The position numbers and the translations under genes are program-made. Below are positions 53,048 to 64,000 of a stretch of DNA of 64,000 nucleotides, piece after piece. Positions within the stretch are counted from its first letter, which is position 1. The number at the start of each line of letters is the position of its first letter. Under the pieces are notes generated by a model, which saw nothing but the letters and a program-made list of their open reading frames with translations, searched no databases and was not told where the DNA came from. Where the stretch lies: assembly GCA_942159475.1 (NCBI GenBank), contig OW804097.1, forward strand, positions 5,175,685-5,239,684. The letters are read 5' to 3'. The stretch comes from Sthenelais limicola (taxonomy: Eukaryota > Annelida > Polychaeta > Phyllodocida > Sigalionidae).

Positions 53048-55534
53048 TTAATTTGTCAATTCAACAAATGCAAATGCAACTGCTCTAAAGCAGCACATCC
53101 CAGTGAATTATCTAAAGTAATACTGCACAGATGTCGTCATAAAATGTACTAAAAGTGGAAGTTTACGATTCTGTTATCAAGCAAACATTGCCAGTGCTTA
53201 ATAAATGCCTCAAACTGCAAGAAATCCTTGCCAATTTTGTACATTGCATACATCGAGAATCTATTATAGAGAATAAAAACCAACTTTATGAAAACTGCTG
53301 AATCCTAGTTTTGATGTATGATCAATGTTATTCATTTTAAATTTTTATTTAAATTCATGAAACGGCCCAGTATGGTGACAGATCCAATATCATACTCATA
53401 GACGATGACAGACCAAATACAATAAGATTAATGGCCCGAATAAGTTGTTAACTATATAAAAAATATATGGTGAAATATAGCAGTAATGCCAATGGACAAT
53501 GCCATGCTTATATATTCCATTCCACTGGGAATTGGGTCAATCAAGGGTCAGAAGGGCCCAATAAAATTGTTGGGTCTGACCCAATATGACTGCATGAGGC
53601 AGAGGATTTTGCAACTCCTATACAATGCCAATATACAATATGAATGTGAAAGCTAATTATATATATAGCATTGGCTAATGATGGAAAACATTTTAGTCAC
53701 AACAGAAATGTTATAAGTATAATCCTTCCATGTGGTCCCAATAGCACTGTCTTGAAAGACAGACCCAATATATTGGGGACTTTAAGTCTATATACATATA
53801 GATGCTCTTGAAAGAACTAGCATCCCCTACTAACTAGCTAATCCTACCCCCAGCATTTGACAGATTGGTTTTCACAGAGTATTTCCCTCAATGAATATAT
53901 TTCGTGGAGAAATGGAAGAAAAACTATTTATAAAAGATAAATTCCACCGGCTATATTCGGAAGTAATAAGTATAGGGCTATCACAAAAAAAAGCAAAGAT
54001 TCACAAGCGTCACACAGGCCCTTGCGCCTTGTCTTGGTAACCCCGGCTCAGTTGTGATACTTGGAAAGAGGATTGAAGTAACCTCCAGCACATACATAAT
54101 ACATACCACCTATAGAAATGACATCAGTCCTTGCTCCCCACTAGTAAAAAAAAAAAAAAAAAAAAAAAACAAGTCCACGCAATTCCCCGGCATGCACACG
54201 ACACAATTCTACCCACAATCCACCCAACAACATCATATTCAGTAACGAGCACTAATGAAAAACCCACTCAAACAATTATCACATCTACCTAATCAGAGAA
54301 AAAGCACTCGTTCATACAACTTTCCCTTTCGTATTTCACTTTATAACACCTTAGTCGGTGGGGATGATGTACGATTAACACAATGCTCGTTGGAACAGCC
54401 AGAAAAAACAGATTATTAGGCTTCGCTGTGTAGTCCCGGGGGACATCAATGCTAAAATTTTATTGCACAGAAAATTCTGTCAGGGTCCAAAGATTTAGGA
54501 AATCATAGGTGCCATTTATTTTTCAGCTTATTAGGTGCCACCAGGGGGCACTTTGTATTTTTTCATATTTTTCCCTCTGACATATTTATTATTTCAAATA
54601 CAGCTATGTGTTATATAAGATTGATTAAACTACATAAAAAGACCTTTCCAAATCCATCTATGCCAATGTGTCTTTGTTGACCTTAGGCCTCCTATTTCAA
54701 TTAACATGAAGACTACCGAATATATAAAGGGGTACTTGAATAACCAATGAGGCAGGAACCAAGAGAACTGTCAAGCTTGCAGTTATATTAGGGTTAGGGC
54801 AGTATCAATATTATCCGGTCATTCAAATCCAAAGGAACAGATGGGTAATTAAGATTAAAACTAGTTAATGGCTAATTAGGTCAACAAGGAAAAGGGCAGT
54901 TACTAGTTAGCAATTACTGAATATCATTAATCGGGTCAAAATGAACATAAACAATCACAAACATGATCCACCACAGAATCATATGGGCAGTTGAACTGAA
55001 GTATCATTGGGGGGAGCCACCAGAGGGCAACACCAGTACTTCCTGAGTTGGGGCTTGACTTCCTGTCACATGCTCTGTCAGCCATTCTTAAGTTTAGCTT
55101 GGGGTGAGCAGGCTATCTAGACTTAATTTCAATTCCTTGATTGTGTATGTGGGTCTGTCTGTGTGGATTAATAGAGGATAATTGTATGTGTGTGTCTGGG
55201 ATATTTCTGATTCCCATTTTAGAATGCCGATTCAGACAAGTTCTCCTATGGCTAGACTTCTAGAATTCGGAGTGCCGAAACACGGGTACCGGCCATAACG
55301 GCTGCAAAAAGGAATTGGCAATCGGATCATTTTCTCATGTTCTCATGCCAAGTTAGTACCAAAATGAAAACTCCATAATTATTACCTTTTAAGCAACTTA
55401 TTGACTTGGATTAAATATTGCTTTAAATCAGGTTTTCCGGACCTTCCGAAATGTGTGATTGGTTTGGTTGTCAGTTGGATATTAGTAATACAGTAGTGGT
55501 TTTAAAAATCGGAAAAAATCGAAATAGACAAGAT
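53048..55534. other. Noncoding spacer between gene and satellites (unit 2)
   Basis: Copy of 35,440-37,926, with polyadenylation signals near 53,200 and 53,272, the right TATTGGGTC cluster at 53,531-53,776, the poly-A run near 54,146 and CTCF-like motifs at 54,537 and 55,016. Confidence 0.6.
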
Positions 55535-57310
55535 GGTTGATTTCCCAAACTTCTTTCGAAGCTAGGGCTTAGATTTTTTGGTAGGAGACGTAAAGCATGT
55601 TCGGCGACAAAACTGCCGAAGGAATTTCAATTCGGAGCATCCCTTCATTTTCGAAACGTCGAATTCCTTTGAGATTGCAAAGTGGCTACGAACTTTTCGA
55701 CTTTGTAGGCACATCAGTATGCTAAACTGAAGAGAAATCACAATACGGTTGATTTGACAAACTTATCCAAAAGCTAGGGCTTAGATTTTTTGGTAGGAGA
55801 CGTAAAGCATGTTCGGCGACAAAACTGCCGAAGGAATTTCAATTCGGAGCATCCCTTCATTTTCGAAACGTAGAATTCGTCAGTATGCTAAACTGAAGAG
55901 AAATCCCGATACGGTTGATTTAGCCAACTAATTTGAAAGCTAGGACTTAGATTTTTTGGTAGGAGACGTAAAGCATGTTCGGCGACAAGACTGCCGAAGG
56001 AATTTCAATTCGGAGCATCCCTTCATTTTCGAAACGTAGAATTCGTCAGTATGCTAAACTGAAGAGAAATCCCGATACGGTTGATTTAGCCAACTAATTT
56101 GAAAGCTAGGACTTAGATTTTTTGGTAGGAGACGTAAAGCATGTTCGGCGACAAGACTGCCGAAGGAATTTCAATTCGGAGCATCCCTTCATTTTCGAAA
56201 CGTAGAATTCGTCAGTATGCTAAACTGAAGAGAAATCCCGATACGGTTGATTTAGCCAACTAATTTGAAAGCTAGGCTTAGCTTTTTTGGTAGGAGACGT
56301 AAAGCATGTTCCTTGACCAGACTCCCGAAGGAATTTCAATTCGGAGCATCCCTTCACTTTTGAAACGTCGAATTCCTTTGAGATTGCGAAGTGGCGAGGA
56401 ACTCTTGGCCTTTGTAGGCACATCAGTATGCTAAACTGAAGAGAAATCACGATACGGTTGATTTAACAAACTTATCTAAAACCTAGGGCTTAGCTTTTTT
56501 GGTAGGAGACGTAAAGCATGTTCGGCGACAAAACTGCCGAAGGAATTTCAATTCGGAGCATCCCTTCATTTTCGAAACGTCGAATTCCTTTGAGATTGCA
56601 AAGTGGCTACGAACTTTTGGACTTTGTAGGCACATCAGTATGCTAAACTGAAGAGAAATCACAATACGGTTGATTTGACAAACTTATCCAAAAGCTAGGG
56701 CTTAGATTTTTTGGTAGGAGACGTAAAGCATGTTCGGCGACAAGACTGCCGAAGGAATTTCAATTCGGAGCATGCCTTCATTTTCGAAACGTAGAATTTG
56801 TCAGTATGCTAAACTGAAGAGAAATCCCGATACGGTTGATTTAGCCAACTAATTTGAAAGCTAGGACTTAGATTTTTTGGTAGGAGACGTAAAGCATGTT
56901 CGGCGACAAGACTGCCGAAGGAATTTCAATTCGGAGCATCCCTTCATTTTCGAAACGTAGAATTCGTCAGTATGCTAAACTGAAGAGAAATCACGATACG
57001 GTTGATTTAGCCAACTAATTTGAAAGCTAGGACTTAGATTTTTTGGTAGGAGACGTAAAGCATGTTCGGCAACAAGACTGCCGAAGGAATTTCAATTCGG
57101 AGCATCCCTTCATTTTCGAAACGTAGAATTCGTCAGTATGCTAAACCGAAGAGAAATCACGATACGGTTGATTTGACCAACTTATTCAAAAGCTAGGGTT
57201 AGATATTTTGGTAGGAGACGTAAAGCATGTTCCTTGACCAGACTGCCGAAGGAATTTCAATTCGGAGCATTTCGTAGAATTTGTCAGTATGCTAATCTGA
57301 AGAGAAATAT
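55535..57310 (+). repeat. Satellite 1, unit 2
   Basis: Ten copies in the same order of long and short forms as in unit 1. One difference noticed: CTGCCGAAGG reads CTCCCGAAGG near 56,323. Confidence 0.9.
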
Positions 57311-57434
57311 CAATTTTTTTTATCAATCAGCAAGCAGTGTAACCCTCATGTTAGGACCTAGGGCCTTCCATCGCATTCCACACTACATAAGCTGTCCACT
57401 GTCAATTGGGATCTCCATAACCATCCAGAGCTGG

Positions 57435-60400
57435 CTGCCGAGCTTTTCGGGGGGCTGTAAAATGCCGAAACTACATATTTCATCTCCTTCCATCCTCCAG
57501 TCGAGGACAAGTAGTGGTCCTGAATAAAATCCCGCACCCCCATAGACCTTCTCTCACATGTCAGCCTAGTCGTTACGCGTCCACTGAGCGCAGCGGCGCG
57601 TCCGGAATGGCCCTAGCACCATCGAAAGCGGGCTGCCGAGCTTTTTCGGGGCGGTAAGATGCCGAAAGTACATAGTTCATCTCCTTCCATCCTCCAGTCG
57701 AGGACAAGGTAGTGGTCCTGAATAAAATCCCGCACCCCCATAGACGTTCTCTCACATGTCAGCCTAGTCTTTACGCGTCCACTGAGCGCAGCGGCGCTTC
57801 CGGAATGGCCCTAGCACCATCGAAAGCGGGCTGCCGAGCTTTTTCGGGGCGGTAAAATGCCGAAAGTACATAGTTCATCTCCTTCCATCCTCCAGTCGAG
57901 GACAAGGTAGTGGTCCTGAATAAAATCCCGCACCCCCATAGACCTTCTCTCACATGTCAGCCTAGTCGCTACGCGTCCACTGAGCGCAGCGGCGCGTCCG
58001 GAATGGCCCTAGCACCATCGAAAGCGGGCTGCCGAGCTTTTTCGGGGCGGTAAAATGCCGAAAGTACATAGTTCATCTCCTTCCATCCTCCAGTCGAGGA
58101 CAAGGTAGTGGTCCTGAATAAAATCCCGCACCCCCATAGACCTTCTCTCACATGTCAGCCTAGTCGTTACGCGTCCACTGAGCGCAGCGGCGCGTCCGGA
58201 ATGGCCCTAGCACCATCGAAAGCGGGCTGCCGAGCTTTTTCGGGGCGGTAAGATGCCGAAACTACATATTTCATCTCCTTCCATCCTCCAGTCGAGGACA
58301 AGGTAGTGGTCCTGAATAAAATCCCGCACCCCCATAGACCTTCTCTCACATGTCAGCCTAGTCTTTACGCGTCCACTGAGCGCAGCGGCGCTTCCGGAAT
58401 GGCCCTAGCACCATCGAAAGCGGGCTGCCGAGCTTTTTCGGGGCGGTAAAATGCCGAAAGTACATAGTTCATCTCCTTCCATCCTCCAGTCGAGGACAAG
58501 GTAGTGGTCCTGAATAAAATCCCGCACCCCCATAGACCTTCTCTCACATGTCAGCCTAGTCGCTACGCGTCCACTGAGCGCAGCGGCGCGTCCGGAATGG
58601 CCCTAGCACCATCGAAAGCGGGCTGCCGAGCTTTTTCGGGGCGGTAAAATGCCGAAAGTACATAGTTCATCTCCTTCCATCCTCCAGTCGAGGACAAGGT
58701 AGTGGTCCTGAATAAAATCCCGCACCCCCATAGACCTTCTCTCACATGTCAGCCTAGTCGCTACGCGTCCACTGAGCGCAGCGGCGCGTCCGGAATGGCC
58801 CTAGCACCATCGAAAGCGGGCTGCCGAGCTTTTTCGGGGCGGTAAGATGCCGAAACTATATAGTTCATCTCCTTCCATCCTCCAGTCGAGGACAAGGTAG
58901 TGGTCCTGAATAAAATCCCGCACCCCCATAGACCTTCTCTCACATGTCAGCCTAGTCTTTACGCGTCCACTGAGCGCAGCGGCGCTTCCGGAATGGCCCT
59001 AGCACCATCGAAAGCGGGCTGCCGAGCTTTTTCGGGGCGGTAAGATGCCGAAAGTACATAGTTCATCTCCTTCCATCCTCCAGTCGAGGACAAGGTAGTG
59101 GTCCTGAATAAAATCCCGCACCCCCATAGACCTTCTCTCACATGTCAGCCTAGTCGCTACGCGTCCACTGAGCGCAGAGGCGCGTCCGGAATGGCCCTAG
59201 CACCATCGAAAGCGGGCTGCCGAGCTTTTTCGGGGCGGTAAAATGCCGAAAGTACATAGTTCATCTCCTTCCATCCTCCAGTCGAGGACAAGGTAGTGGT
59301 CCTGAATAAAATCCCGCACCCCCATAGACCTTCTCTCACATGTCAGCCTAGTCGCTACGCGTCCACTGAGCGCAGCGGCGCGTCCGGAATGGCCCTAGCA
59401 CCATCGAAAGCGGGCTGCCGAGCTTTTTCGGGGCGGTAAAATGCCGAAAGTACATAGTTCATCTCCTTCCATCCTCCAGTCGAGGACAAGGTAGTGGTCC
59501 TGAATAAAATCCCGCACCCCCATAGACCTTCTCTCACATGTCAGCCTAGTCGCTACGCGTCCACTGAGCGCAGCGGCGCGTCCGGAATGGCCCTAGCACC
59601 ATCGAAAGCGGGCTGCCGAGCTTTTTCGGGGCGGTAAAATGCCGAAAGTACATAGTTCATCTCCTTCCATCCTCCAGTCGAGGACAAGGTAGTGGTCCTG
59701 AATAAAATCCCGCACCCCCATAGACCTTCTCTCACATGTCAGCCTAGTCGCTACGCGTCCACTGAGCGCAGCGGCGCGTCCGGAATGGCCCTAGCACCAT
59801 CGAAAGCGGGCTGCCGAGCTTTTTCGGGGCGGTTAGATGCCGAAACTATATAGTTCATCTCCTTCCATCCTCCAGTCGAGGACAAGGTAGTGGTCCTGAA
59901 TAAAATCCCGCACCCCCATAGACCTTCTCTCACATGTCAGCCTAGTCTTTACGCGTCCACTGAGCGCAGCGGCGCTTCCGGAATGGCCCTAGCACCATCG
60001 AAAGCGGGCTGCCGAGCTTTTTCGGGGCGGTAAAATGCCGAAAGTACATAGTTCATCTCCTTCCATCCTCCAGTCGAGGACAAGGTAGTGGTCCTGAATA
60101 AAATCCCGCACCCCCATAGACCTTCTCTCACATGTCAGCCTAGTCGCTACGCGTCCACTGAGCGCAGAGGCGCGTCCGGAATGGCCCTAGCACCATCGAA
60201 AGCGGGCTGCCGAGCTTTTTCGGGGCGGTAAAATGCCGAAAGTACATAGTTCATCTCCTTCCATCCTCCAGTCGAGGACAAGGTAGTGGTCCTGAATAAA
60301 ATCCCGCACCCCCATAGACCTTCTCTCACATGTCAGCCTAGTCGTTACGCGTCCACTGAGCGCAGCGGCGCGTCCGGAATGGCCCTAGCACCATCGAAAG

Positions 60401-63024
60401 CGGGCTGCCGAGCTTTTTCGGGGCGGTAAGATGCCGAAACTACATATTTCATCTCCTTCCATCCTCCAGTCGAGGACAAGGTAGTGGTCCTGAATAAAAT
60501 CCCGCACCCCCATAGACCTTCTCTCACATGTCAGCCTAGTCTTTACGCGTCCACTGAGCGCAGCGGCGCTTCCGGAATGGCCCTAGCACCATCGAAAGCG
60601 GGCTGCCGAGCTTTTTCGGGGCGGTAAAATGCCGAAAGTACATAGTTCATCTCCTTCCATCCTCCAGTCGAGGACAAGGTAGTGGTCCTGAATAAAATCC
60701 CGCACCCCCATAGACCTTCTCTCACATGTCAGCCTAGTCGCTACGCGTCCACTGAGCGCAGCGGCGCGTCCGGAATGGCCCTAGCACCATCGAAAGCGGG
60801 CTGCCGAGCTTTTTCGGGGCGGTAAAATGCCGAAAGTACATAGTTCATCTCCTTCCATCCTCCAGTCGAGGACAAGGTAGTGGTCCTGAATAAAATCCCG
60901 CACCCCCATAGACCTTCTCTCACATGTCAGCCTAGTCTTTACGCGTCCACTGAGCGCAGCGGCGCTTCCGGAATGGCCCTAGCACCATCGAAAGCGGGCT
61001 GCCGAGCTTTTTCGGGGCGGTAAAATGCCGAAAGTACATAGTTCATCTCCTTCCATCCTCCAGTCGAGGACAAGGTAGTGGTCCTGAATAAAATCCCGCA
61101 CCCCCATAGACCTTCTCTCACATGTCAGCCTAGTCGCTACGCGTCCACTGAGCGCAGCGGCGCGTCCGGAATGGCCCTAGCACCATCGAAAGCGGGCTGC
61201 CGAGCTTTTTCGGGGCGGTAAAATGCCGAAAGTACATAGTTCATCTCCTTCCATCCTCCAGTCGAGGACAAGGTAGTGGTCCTGAATAAAATCCCGCACC
61301 CCCATAGACCTTCTCTCACATGTCAGCCTAGTCTTTACGCGTCCACTGAGCGCAGCGGCGCGTCCGGAATGGCCCTAGCACCATCGAAAGCGGGCTGCCG
61401 AGCTTTTTCGGGGCGGTAAGATGCCGAAACTACATATTTCATCTCCTTCCATCCTCCAGTCGAGGACAAGGTAGTGGTCCTGAATAAAATCCCGCACCCC
61501 CATAGACCTTCTCTCACATGTCAGCCTAGTCTTTACGCGTCCACTGAGCGCAGCGGCGCGTCCGGAATGGCCCTAGCACCATCGAAAGCGGGCTGCCGAG
61601 CTTTTTCGGGGCGGTAAGATGCCGAAACTACATATTTCATCTCCTTCCATCCTCCAGTCGAGGACAAGGTAGTGGTCCTGAATAAAATCCCGCACCCCCA
61701 TAGACCTTCTCTCACATGTCAGCCTAGTCTTTACGCGTCCACTGAGCGCAGCGGCGCTTCCGGAATGGCCCTAGCACCATCGAAAGCGGGCTGCCGATCT
61801 TTTTCGGGGCGGTAAAATGCCGAAAGTACATAGTTCATCTCCTTCCATCCTCCAGTCGAGGACAAGGTAGTGGTCCTGAATAAAATCCCGCACCCCCATA
61901 GACCTTCTCTCACATGTCAGCCTAGTCGCTACGCGTCCACTGAGCGCAGCGGCGCGTCCGGAATGGCCCTAGCACCATCGAAAGCGGGCTGCCGAGCTTT
62001 TTCGGGGCGGTAAGATGCCGAAAGTACATAGTTCATCTCCTTCCATCCTCCAGTCGAGGACAAGGTAGTGGTCCTGAATAAAATCCCGCACCCCCATAGA
62101 CCTTCTCTCACATGTCAGCCTAGTCGCTACGCGTCCACTGAGCGCAGCGGCGCGTCCGGAATGGCCCTAGCACCATCGAAAGCGGGCTGCCGAGCTTTTT
62201 CGGGGCGGTAAAATGCCGAAAGTACATAGTTCATCTCCTTCCATCCTCCAGTCGAGGACAAGGTAGTGGTCCTGAATAAAATCCCGCACCCCCATAGACC
62301 TTCTCTCACATGTCAGCCTAGTCTTTACGCGTCCACTGAGCGAAGCGGCGCGTCCGGAATGGCCCTAGCACCATCGAAAGCGGGCTGCCGAGCTTTTTCG
62401 GGGCGGTAAGATGCCGAAACTACATATTTCATCTCCTTCCATTCTCCAGTCGAGGACAAGGTAGTGGTCCTGAAAAAAATCCCGCACCCCCATAGACCTT
62501 CTCTCACATGTCAGCCTAGTCGCTACGCGTCCACTGAGCGCAGCGGCGCTTCCGGAATGGCCCTAGCACCATCGAAAGCGGGCTGCCGAGCTTTTTCGGG
62601 GCGGTAAGTTGCCGAAACTACATAGTTCATCTCCTTCCATCCTCCAGTCGAGGACAAGGTAGTGGTCCTGAATAAAATCCCGCACCCCCATAGACGTTCT
62701 CTCACATGTCAGCCTAGTCGTTACGCGTCCACTGAGGGCAGCGGCGCGTCCGGAATGGCCCTAGCACCATCGAAAGCGGGCTGCCGAGCTTTTTCGGGGC
62801 GGTAAGATGCCGAAACTACATAGTTCATCTCCTTCCATCCTCCAGTCGAGGACAAGGTAGTGGTCCTGAATAAAATCCCGCACCCCCATAGACCTTCTCT
62901 CACATGTCAGCCTAGTCTTTACGCGTCCACTGAGCGCAGCGGCACGTCCGGAATGGCCGTAGCACCATCGAAAGCGGGCTGCCGATCTTTTTCGGGGCGG
63001 TAAGATGCCGAAACTACATATTTC
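57435..63024 (+). repeat. Satellite 2, unit 2
   Basis: The same 27 complete 198-bp units plus partial ends as in unit 1, with variants in the same order. One difference noticed: GGCGGTAAGATG reads GGCGGTTAGATG near 59,834. Confidence 0.95.
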
Positions 63025-63828
63025 TAAATAGATAAATCTCCATATACTAAAAGTCCCCCACACATTAGAAAGACTATATAGGGGGCACCATTTGGTCTCA
63101 GTTCTTGCTGTCCTACCACAACTTGCCCTGGTCATGTTCAGAGATGACTCTTTCCAAAGTCTATGTCATGCCCCTGCCATGTCTTTTTGGCAGAAGTTAC
63201 AATTTTTTGGAGGTGTTTACCTTGTCCGATATGGTGTCCTAGATGGGTCAAAGCTGGTATTTCACAAATGGTATTTGTGACAGTTCCACCCAGGGACATG
63301 TGGTGGATTGATTATAGCGAGAACCATGCATCACAAGCAAAGTCCTCCTCCTCGAGTCCTACAAATTGGGAGTGTTTTTTTACAATCCTTTATTCAAAAA
63401 CACCTGCCATCTGGGCATATACATTGCCAAATCACCATTATTGACCAAAGAAACTATTCTCTGTTTCCTCATTTTCAGATCCTACCTTATGCTGAGGTTG
63501 TTGCTTAGTTCCCCTTTTCTATTGATCTATTTGTCTAGGGTTTTGGTATTAGTCCGGTTTATCAGGGTTTGCTTAGTCCGGTTGGGTCAGCTGAGTCAGC
63601 ATATCAGGAACCAGACACCACTATGATATAGTAGTAATATTGCTAATATTAATAATTTAATTTAGATCTTGTATTGACAGTCTTATGTAGTCTCATGAAA
63701 TTAATAATCCAATCTCCCTTCTCTGGGGTTATTAACATTGATCCAGTATGTTGTAAGAAAGTTAAATCCTTCCTATTCAATATAATCCTTAGCGCCCTCT
63801 TCTGAAATATAAATATATATATATATAT
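63025..63828. other. Unique tail of unit 2
   Basis: Copy of 45,417-46,220 ending in the TA microsatellite. No gene recognised. Confidence 0.6.
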
Positions 63829-64000
63829 ATAGTTTTATAACCACCCCTATATTGGGTCTTTCGTCTCCCTAAGATTCATGCTATTGGGTCGCTATGTGAT
63901 TATTGGGTCTAAAGTGTGATTATTGGGTCAAAGACCCAATATTTTTCAGGACCCAATAATATTTTGCTTTATTTCTTTCTCTATTTGAGTTTAAAACATT
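63829..64000 (+). repeat. 17,608-bp tandem duplication, start of unit 3
   Basis: The last 172 bp repeat the start of units 1 and 2, including four forward TATTGGGTC sites and two reverse ones. The array therefore continues beyond the window by an unknown number of units. Confidence 0.95.

Larger units (their letters stand above)
46221..63828 (+). repeat. 17,608-bp tandem duplication, unit 2
   Basis: This repeats 28,613-46,220 base for base with very few changes. I noticed C to T at 53,263 (unit 1: 35,655 region), G to C near 56,325 (unit 1: 38,717 region) and A to T near 59,834 (unit 1: 42,226 region). The satellites keep the same copy number and order of variants. Confidence 0.95.

Overview
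The window is nuclear DNA of an animal, most likely a marine invertebrate. Genes are split by GT-AG introns, many of them kilobases long. There is a TATA promoter, AATAAA signals, MITE-like elements, several minisatellites and long satellite arrays. I cannot name the species.

Region 1 (about 1.6-20.3 kb, + strand) holds most of a large cysteine-rich gene. I could assemble 18 small exons. Every one is a multiple of three long and every one starts and ends in phase 1, so each is a self-contained module of 21-42 residues. The last modules resemble furin-like / growth-factor-receptor cysteine repeats. Two spots stand out. Exon 6 runs into 19 copies of a 50-bp repeat that carries an acceptor-like site, 36 bp of coding sequence and a perfect splice donor. 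Exons 11 and 12 cannot be joined because their junction makes a TGA, yet either one alone keeps the frame. The introns hold five copies of one MITE, several foldback palindromes, an LTR-like element and two further minisatellites.

Region 2 (about 20.7-35.7 kb, + strand) is a second gene. A TATA box and a probably noncoding first exon are followed by a 4.9-kb intron and twelve coding exons, which join without a break into 1,252 codons. The protein has an AT-hook-like N-terminus, two duplicated exon pairs, two zinc-finger-like motifs, a tyrosine-recombinase-like catalytic domain and a C-terminal Myb/SANT-like segment. A separate intronless gene for a RING-type protein of 315 residues lies inside one of its introns.

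Region 3 (28,613 to the end) is a head-to-tail tandem duplication with a 17,608-bp unit. Unit 1 starts inside intron 6 of the recombinase-like gene. Each unit carries exons 7-13 of that gene, the RING gene, an AT-rich spacer with two CTCF-like motifs, a first satellite (10 copies of about 167 or 215 bp), a second satellite (about 28 copies of 198 bp) and a unique tail ending in a TA microsatellite. Units 1 and 2 are almost identical; I noticed only three base differences, and this was not an exhaustive comparison. A third unit begins at 63,829. Only unit 1 is joined to the promoter and exons 1-6, so later units carry a 5'-truncated gene that could still encode 1,001 residues from an internal ATG.

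All exon models come from splice signals and frame continuity alone; there is no transcript evidence. Family assignments come from motifs recognised by eye.
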